Below are positions 7,096 to 10,031 of a DNA stretch of 10,031 nucleotides, piece after piece. The stretch is taken from assembly GCA_947381255.1 (NCBI GenBank), contig CANCUC010000020.1, positions 1 through 10,031 of the forward strand, given 5' to 3'. Position numbers and translations under genes: made by a program. This DNA comes from Actinomycetota bacterium (lineage in GTDB: Bacteria; Actinomycetota; Actinomycetes; Nanopelagicales; Nanopelagicaceae). Below the pieces are notes generated by a model, which did no database searches, was not told the DNA's origin, and saw nothing but the letters and a program-made list of their open reading frames with translations. The stretch's first letter is position 1; the number at the start of each line of letters is the position of its first letter.

Positions 7096-8388
7096 TTATT
7101 CAGAATCAGCGGTCGGAGCCGCTGGCTGTGGACGAAGAGCCTCAAGATCAACGCTCTTGCCCGACTTGGTGACAACCTTGATGCGGCCCAAGACTGAGGC
7201 AAGCGCCTTAGCGCGGGCTACCTCAGAGACCATGGTTGCGACCTGGCCATTCATTGTCACCTCTGAGATGAATTGATCTGGGCTCATTCCATAGCGTTGT
7301 GCTTGGCGAACGAGGTACTCGGTCAACTCGTTCTCATTCACTGAAACATCTTCAGCCGAGACGATAGTGTCCAAAATAATTTCATATGTGAGCTGCTTCG
7401 TTGTCTGCTCAGTTACCTCAGCGCGGTGAGCATCGTCTTCTAAACGACCTTCACCTTCAAGGTGTGCATTCACTTCATCAACGATCAAGTTCTGTGGAAG
7501 TGGAACTGTGAGAGTAGAAACCAGGGTCTCAACAAGTTGGTCGCGAGCCTCAGCGCCTTGCTCCAAATGCTTCACGCGCTCAATACGAGCCTGCACATCG
7601 CTCTTGAGTTCAGCAAGAGTCTCAAACTCTGAAGCCAACTTTGCAAATGAATCATCGAGTGGAGGAAGTTCGCGATGCTTAACAGCCTTAACTGTCACAT
7701 CGACTGAACCTTGTTCGCCTTCTGGCATTCCAACGAGAGTGGTGTCAAAACGCTTGCTCTCACCAGTGTTAAGACCGATGAGTGCTTCATCAAGTCCATC
7801 AACCATTGTGTTTGAGCCAACTTCATAAGAAATATCGTTCGCAGTTCCACCCTCAAGTGGTTGTCCGCCAGCTGATGCAACGAGATCGATTGTGACAAAG
7901 TCACCGTTCTCAATCGTCTTCTCAACTGTGGTCAATGTTCCAAAGCGAGCGCGAAGTGCATCTACTTGCTCATCAACTTCAGAGTCAGCAATAACTACAT
8001 CTTCAACAGTTACTGTCATTTCAGAAAAATTAGGAAGTGCGATATCTGGACGAACATCAACTTCAACAGTGAATGTGAAGCTGGTCTTATCGACGAGTTC
8101 AGTGATATCTACCTGCGGACGACCGATCGCAGAGATCTTGTTCTCTTTGCGAGCAGCGGTATAAAAATCACCGAGTGAAAGATTGATTGCCTCATCAAGA
8201 ATTGCGGCGCGACCTACGCGCTGTTCAACGAGAGCTGCTGGAACTTTGCCCTTACGGAAGCCAGGGACGTTCATCTTCTCTGAAAGAGCCTGAGTTGCCT
8301 TAGCTAGGTATGGGTTTAGTTCTTCAAAGGGAACTTCGATAGTTAATTTTGTGCGGGTCTCATTGAGTTTTTCTACGGCGCTTTTCAC
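7096..8388 (-). CDS. tig: Trigger factor, ribosome-bound chaperone and peptidyl-prolyl isomerase
   Basis: A 430-residue protein. The N-terminal ribosome-binding domain carries the signature GFRKGK at 43-48, at the same numbering as in E. coli trigger factor. The FKBP-like isomerase domain spans about 155-240 (ENGDFVTIDL through YEVGSNTMVDGLDEALIGL), followed by the helical chaperone C-terminus and a short acidic tail. It binds at the ribosome exit tunnel and shields nascent chains. The open frame continues upstream to 8667, but that part reads through tRNA-Pro and into tRNA-Gly. The GTG at 8388 is therefore the start: it places GFRKGK correctly, and AAAGGG lies five bases before it. tRNA-Pro ends 31 bp upstream on the same strand, so tig may share its transcript. 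No terminator separates tig from clpP1. Confidence 0.97.
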   Translation of the reverse strand: MKSAVEKLNETRTKLTIEVPFEELNPYLAKATQALSEKMNVPGFRKGKVPAALVEQRVGRAAILDEAINLSLGDFYTAARKENKISAIGRPQVDITELVDKTSFTFTVEVDVRPDIALPNFSEMTVTVEDVVIADSEVDEQVDALRARFGTLTTVEKTIENGDFVTIDLVASAGGQPLEGGTANDISYEVGSNTMVDGLDEALIGLNTGESKRFDTTLVGMPEGEQGSVDVTVKAVKHRELPPLDDSFAKLASEFETLAELKSDVQARIERVKHLEQGAEARDQLVETLVSTLTVPLPQNLIVDEVNAHLEGEGRLEDDAHRAEVTEQTTKQLTYEIILDTIVSAEDVSVNENELTEYLVRQAQRYGMSPDQFISEVTMNGQVATMVSEVARAKALASVLGRIKVVTKSGKSVDLEALRPQPAAPTADSE

Positions 8389-8419
8389 GAAGGCCCTTTC
8401 GACAGTTTGGTCTGATATT

Positions 8420-8495
8420 TGGTCGGGGCGGGGAGATTCGAACTCCCGGTCTCCTGCTCCCAAAGCAGGCGCGCTAGCCACTACGCTACGCCCCG
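8420..8495 (-). tRNA. tRNA-Pro (anticodon TGG)
   Basis: A complete 76-base cloverleaf with encoded CCA on the minus strand. The acceptor stem is CGGGGCG with CGCCCCG, the discriminator base is A and CCA lies at 8422-8420. The anticodon arm CCTGC/GCAGG has loop TTTGGGA, with TGG at 8462-8460. The T-arm has GGGAG-TTCGAAT-CTCCC. It reads CCA and, through modification, probably other CCN codons. It lies just upstream of tig on the same strand. Confidence 0.97.
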
Positions 8496-8510
8496 TCGGC
8501 GTAAGTGAGG

Positions 8511-8556
8511 AGTCTAAGGGTTCAAGTTCACAACTCCTAACCAAGACCGCTAACCT
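8511..8556. promoter_or_regulatory. Divergent promoter candidates between the two tRNA genes
   Basis: The 126-bp gap between the divergent tRNAs (8496-8621) must hold both promoters. For tRNA-Pro the minus strand has TAGACT at 8516-8511, which would give a leader of about 9 bases; the best upstream box, TTAGGA at 8540-8535 (18-bp spacing), is poor. For tRNA-Gly the plus strand has TTCACA at 8527-8532, an 18-bp spacer and TAACCT at 8551-8556, giving a 5' leader of roughly 60 bases. Both are weak matches, and no coding sequence is seen in the gap. Confidence 0.28.
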
Positions 8557-8621
8557 TACCCCTGAACGCACGACCCCAGGTGGGCGCCCTTCTCGAAAGG
8601 CACCCTCCCCCAGGTCACAAT

Positions 8622-8695
8622 GCGGGTGTAGCTCAATGGTAGAGCCCCAGCCTTCCAAGCTGGCCATGCCGGTTCGATCCCGGTCACCCGCTCCA
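8622..8695 (+). tRNA. tRNA-Gly (anticodon TCC)
   Basis: A complete 74-base cloverleaf with encoded CCA on the plus strand. The acceptor stem is GCGGGTG with CACCCGC, the discriminator is T as usual for tRNA-Gly, and CCA lies at 8693-8695. The anticodon arm CCAGC/GCTGG has loop CTTCCAA, with TCC at 8654-8656, reading GGA. The T-arm has CCGG-TTCGATC-CCGG. Its 3' end is only 7 bp from the stop codon of the convergent collagen-like gene. Confidence 0.97.
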
Positions 8696-8711
8696 GTTTG
8701 TCTCAGTTTGT
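8694..8711. repeat. 8-bp direct repeat at the tRNA-Gly 3' end
   Basis: CAGTTTGT occurs at 8694-8701 and again at 8704-8711, a 10-bp period. The first copy starts inside the encoded CCA of tRNA-Gly and the second covers the collagen gene stop. tRNA 3' ends are common integration sites, so this could be a scar of an insertion or deletion, but eight bases is too short to prove an attachment site. Confidence 0.35.
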
Positions 8712-9839
8712 AACCGCTTTCCCAACAAGTTGAGAAGTGAAGTTGCCACTCAAAGTAACAGCATCATCCGAAGTGTCACTTCCGCTACCTATCGTCGCAG
8801 TTATTGAGAAGTCGGCTGTGGTTTCAGATCCATTAATCAAAATTTTTACCAAGATACTGCTCTCAGTTTTCCTAATATCCATTGAGGATCTAACCGAGAG
8901 GCCATTAATTACCAGGTACTGGCTATGGATAACTTGCGTCGTTGGGCTCGTTGAAAAAGTTATTCGCAAAGAGCGCGAGTCATAGTTTGCACTTTCACCA
9001 AAAATGAAAATATCTACCATATAACTGTTCCCCGCTTTAAAATTCCCAATAGGACTTGATGTCCCGTACACGGGTGCGGCAAGCATTAATGTAGAAAAAG
9101 TAATCGCTCCCCAAGTCACTTCAGAAGGCCCTGTTGCACCTTGCGCCCCAACAGTTCCGGTTTCACCGATAACACCCGGAATACCCTGATCTCCTTTATC
9201 TCCTTGCAAACCTCGATCACCATTAGCGCCCGTGTTTCCGGTGCTTCCAGTGTTCCCAATTCCACCTGTGTCACCAGTTTTTCCTTGTAGCCCTCTATCT
9301 CCATTGGCACCAGGAGTTCCATTAGTTCCGTTAGTTCCTGATGTTCCAGCTGTTCCGTTTGTGCCATTACTTCCTGTTGCACCTGTTGCACCTGTCGCAC
9401 CTGTAGCGCCTGTAGGACCTGCTCCTCCGGCGCCGGAAGAACCCGCTGCACCTGTTGGTCCTACTGGGCCAATAGCACCAGTTTCACCTTTACTTCCTGC
9501 AACTCCAGCAGAAGATGTTGAAGCGACTCCTCGTTCGCCAGCTTTACCGTCAACACCAACTGGTCCCATAGGACCAACAGCGCCTCGCATTGAAACTGGC
9601 AGTGGCCATTTCCCTAGCGCCTTTGGGCCATAAAGATTCATTGCAGTTTTATCTATATAAAAATCACCATTAATTCCGAGTGATGTTGCGGGTACACCTT
9701 TTCCGTTTAGCAAAGTATTTGCTACTGATGCTGCAGTTCGTCCGGCCGAAAAAGATGAAGTTGGAAGAATAAATATTGGGAGAAGCAAACTCGCTGCCAA
9801 CACAGCAAAAATTTTCTTTGGGGAAGTTTTTATGAACAT
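8703..9839 (-). CDS. Secreted collagen-like repeat protein
   Basis: A 378-residue protein from the ATG at 9839. Residues 1-32 form a signal peptide: a basic start (KTSPKK), a hydrophobic core IFAVLAASLLLPIFILP and a likely cut after SSFSA. Residues 33-85 hold the NGDFYIDxxxxxLYGPKxxGxWP module that often precedes Gly-X-Y tracts in bacterial collagen-like proteins. Residues 86-238 are Gly-X-Y repeats in three phases, broken by VASTSSA at 105-111 and a one-residue slip near 139-140. Residues 239-378 form a Ser/Thr/Ile-rich, probably beta-sheet head that could trimerise the collagen stalk. There is no LPXTG or membrane anchor, so the protein is probably secreted or loosely surface-held. The frame is open back to 9896, but the signal peptide and a GGGGG string seven bases before 9839 favour this start. 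GC is lower than in the housekeeping genes. Ligand and role are unknown. Confidence 0.9.
   Translation of the reverse strand: MFIKTSPKKIFAVLAASLLLPIFILPTSSFSAGRTAASVANTLLNGKGVPATSLGINGDFYIDKTAMNLYGPKALGKWPLPVSMRGAVGPMGPVGVDGKAGERGVASTSSAGVAGSKGETGAIGPVGPTGAAGSSGAGGAGPTGATGATGATGATGSNGTNGTAGTSGTNGTNGTPGANGDRGLQGKTGDTGGIGNTGSTGNTGANGDRGLQGDKGDQGIPGVIGETGTVGAQGATGPSEVTWGAITFSTLMLAAPVYGTSSPIGNFKAGNSYMVDIFIFGESANYDSRSLRITFSTSPTTQVIHSQYLVINGLSVRSSMDIRKTESSILVKILINGSETTADFSITATIGSGSDTSDDAVTLSGNFTSQLVGKAVTN
9126..9584 (-). repeat. Gly-X-Y collagen-type repeat tract
   Basis: About 50 triplets with Gly in every third position (residues 86-238 of the protein). The first part is Pro-rich (GPM, GPV, GPT) with charged triplets such as GER and GKA. 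The middle is GAT and GTN/GTS rich, and the last part has GDR, GLQ, GDK and GDQ. Thr often takes the Y position, as in bacterial collagens that lack hydroxyproline. The DNA is a degenerate 9-bp periodic repeat. Confidence 0.9.
9373..9417 (-). repeat. Tandem 9-bp repeat, five units
   Basis: On the plus strand CCTGTTGCA occurs twice in tandem, followed by CCTGTCGCA, CCTGTAGCG and CCTGTAGGA. It encodes the Gly-Ala-Thr run at residues 144-155 plus neighbours. A unit of nine bases keeps the reading frame, so slippage would change stalk length without breaking the gene. Confidence 0.8.
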
Positions 9840-9845
9840 TTTCGT

Positions 9846-9913
9846 ACCCCCATTCAGAGGTCTATGAGTCCCGAAGGGGCCAAGTGCTTCGAGCATCCGC
9901 CCCTAGCCCCGCG
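9846..9913 (-). promoter_or_regulatory. Structured 5' leader of the collagen-like gene
   Basis: Two adjacent hairpins can form in the minus-strand RNA. Hairpin 1 pairs GGGGC (9903-9899) with GCCCC (9880-9876), has an internal loop GGA/CTTG, and an inner TGCT/AGCA stem (9895-9892 with 9888-9885). Hairpin 2 pairs ACCTC (9861-9857) with GGGGT (9850-9846), which covers most of the GGGGG likely to be the ribosome-binding site 7 bases before the ATG. The GCCCC of hairpin 1 could instead pair with that GGGGG, so the two states are exclusive. I do not recognise a known riboswitch class. Confidence 0.35.
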
Positions 9914-10031
9914 TAAACAAGGACGCCAGCACTCATATGGCGCAAAAACTCTAAGGGCGTTTTAAGGTTTATTCATTACTCTCCCCAGTATCAGGGAGTT
10001 ATCTGCACCTATCTAGATGTGAGGGCATCTA
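9914..10031. other. Intergenic region upstream of the collagen-like gene
   Basis: No reading frame of interest is seen here. It holds several small inverted repeats: CGCCA/TGGCG (9924-9928 with 9938-9942, nine-base loop), CTCCC/GGGAG (9981-9985 with 9994-9998, eight-base loop) and TAGATG/CATCTA at the right edge. A promoter for the collagen-like gene should lie here, but I see no convincing -35/-10 pair. Confidence 0.4.
10014..10031. repeat. Perfect 6-bp inverted repeat at the window edge
   Basis: TAGATG and CATCTA flank the six-base spacer TGAGGG. It partly overlaps the 8-bp palindrome ATCTAGAT (10011-10018). It may be an operator or part of a longer structure that continues past the edge. 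Confidence 0.3.

Noticed and set aside
8574..8615. Repeated CCCCAGGT before tRNA-Gly
   Set aside because: Two 8-base copies 34 bp apart in a C-rich leader; too short to interpret.
8389..8667. N-terminal extension of the tig reading frame by 93 residues
   Set aside because: It runs through tRNA-Pro and into tRNA-Gly on the opposite strand. The GTG at 8388 puts the ribosome-binding signature GFRKGK at the expected residue 43.
9116..9451. Second minus-strand frame rich in Gln, Leu and Val over the repeat tract
   Set aside because: It is an out-of-frame reading of the 9-bp periodic collagen repeat, with no start signal.
9126..9584. Periodic sequence considered as a CRISPR array
   Set aside because: Units are 9 bp with no separate spacers and they encode Gly-X-Y in frame.
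9232..9633. Plus-strand proline-rich reading frame of 133 residues
   Set aside because: It is the shadow of the Gly-X-Y codons on the other strand; glycine codons read in reverse give proline.
9840..9896. Longer collagen-like protein starting at 9896
   Set aside because: The 19 extra residues precede a clear signal peptide and are encoded by the inner part of hairpin 1 and the rest of the leader. The ATG at 9839 has a GGGGG string at good spacing.
9981..9998. CTCCC/GGGAG hairpin as a terminator
   Set aside because: Only five pairs and no T-run on either strand.

Overview
The window looks like a chromosomal segment of a small-genome, low-to-medium GC actinobacterium. Hand counts of two 300-base samples give about 50% GC inside clpX and about 42% in the collagen-like gene. 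The gene order tig - clpP1 - clpP2 - clpX - valS - folC - DUF4233, the DUF4233 family itself, two clpP paralogues side by side and a DAAHNP-type FolC all point to Actinobacteria. The moderate GC fits the freshwater acI/Nanopelagicales type better than Streptomyces or Mycobacterium. That lineage call is inference and no marker here proves it.

Layout. Everything from 33 to 8388 is on the minus strand and should be read right to left. Trigger factor (tig, GTG start at 8388) comes first, followed by the protease subunits clpP1 and clpP2 with a 4-bp ATGA overlap. A strong hairpin with a short T-run (5671-5701) separates these from clpX. clpX is followed closely by valS, folC and a four-helix membrane protein of the DUF4233 family. 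The last three are tightly packed, with gaps of 21 and 6 bp and a 4-bp overlap. A Shine-Dalgarno-like GGGAGA at the left edge suggests another minus-strand gene just outside the window.

Upstream of tig are two tRNA genes with encoded CCA ends: tRNA-Pro(TGG) on the minus strand, 31 bp before tig, and tRNA-Gly(TCC) on the plus strand. Immediately beyond the 3' end of tRNA-Gly the character changes. A lower-GC gene for a secreted collagen-like protein converges on the tRNA. It has a signal peptide, a GDFYID/LYGPK module, about 50 Gly-X-Y triplets and a beta-rich C-terminal head. Its 5' leader can fold into two hairpins, one of which pairs with the likely ribosome-binding site.

How the genes work together. 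Trigger factor handles nascent chains at the ribosome, and ClpP1P2 with ClpX degrades proteins. This is a protein quality-control cluster, adjoined by tRNA charging (ValS) and folate polyglutamylation (FolC). The collagen-like gene is unrelated to them and is probably accessory surface content placed next to a tRNA gene. The core genes are ordinary. The points worth a second look are the collagen gene with its leader, the terminator followed by a possible leaderless start at clpX, and the possible regulatory palindrome in front of clpP1.
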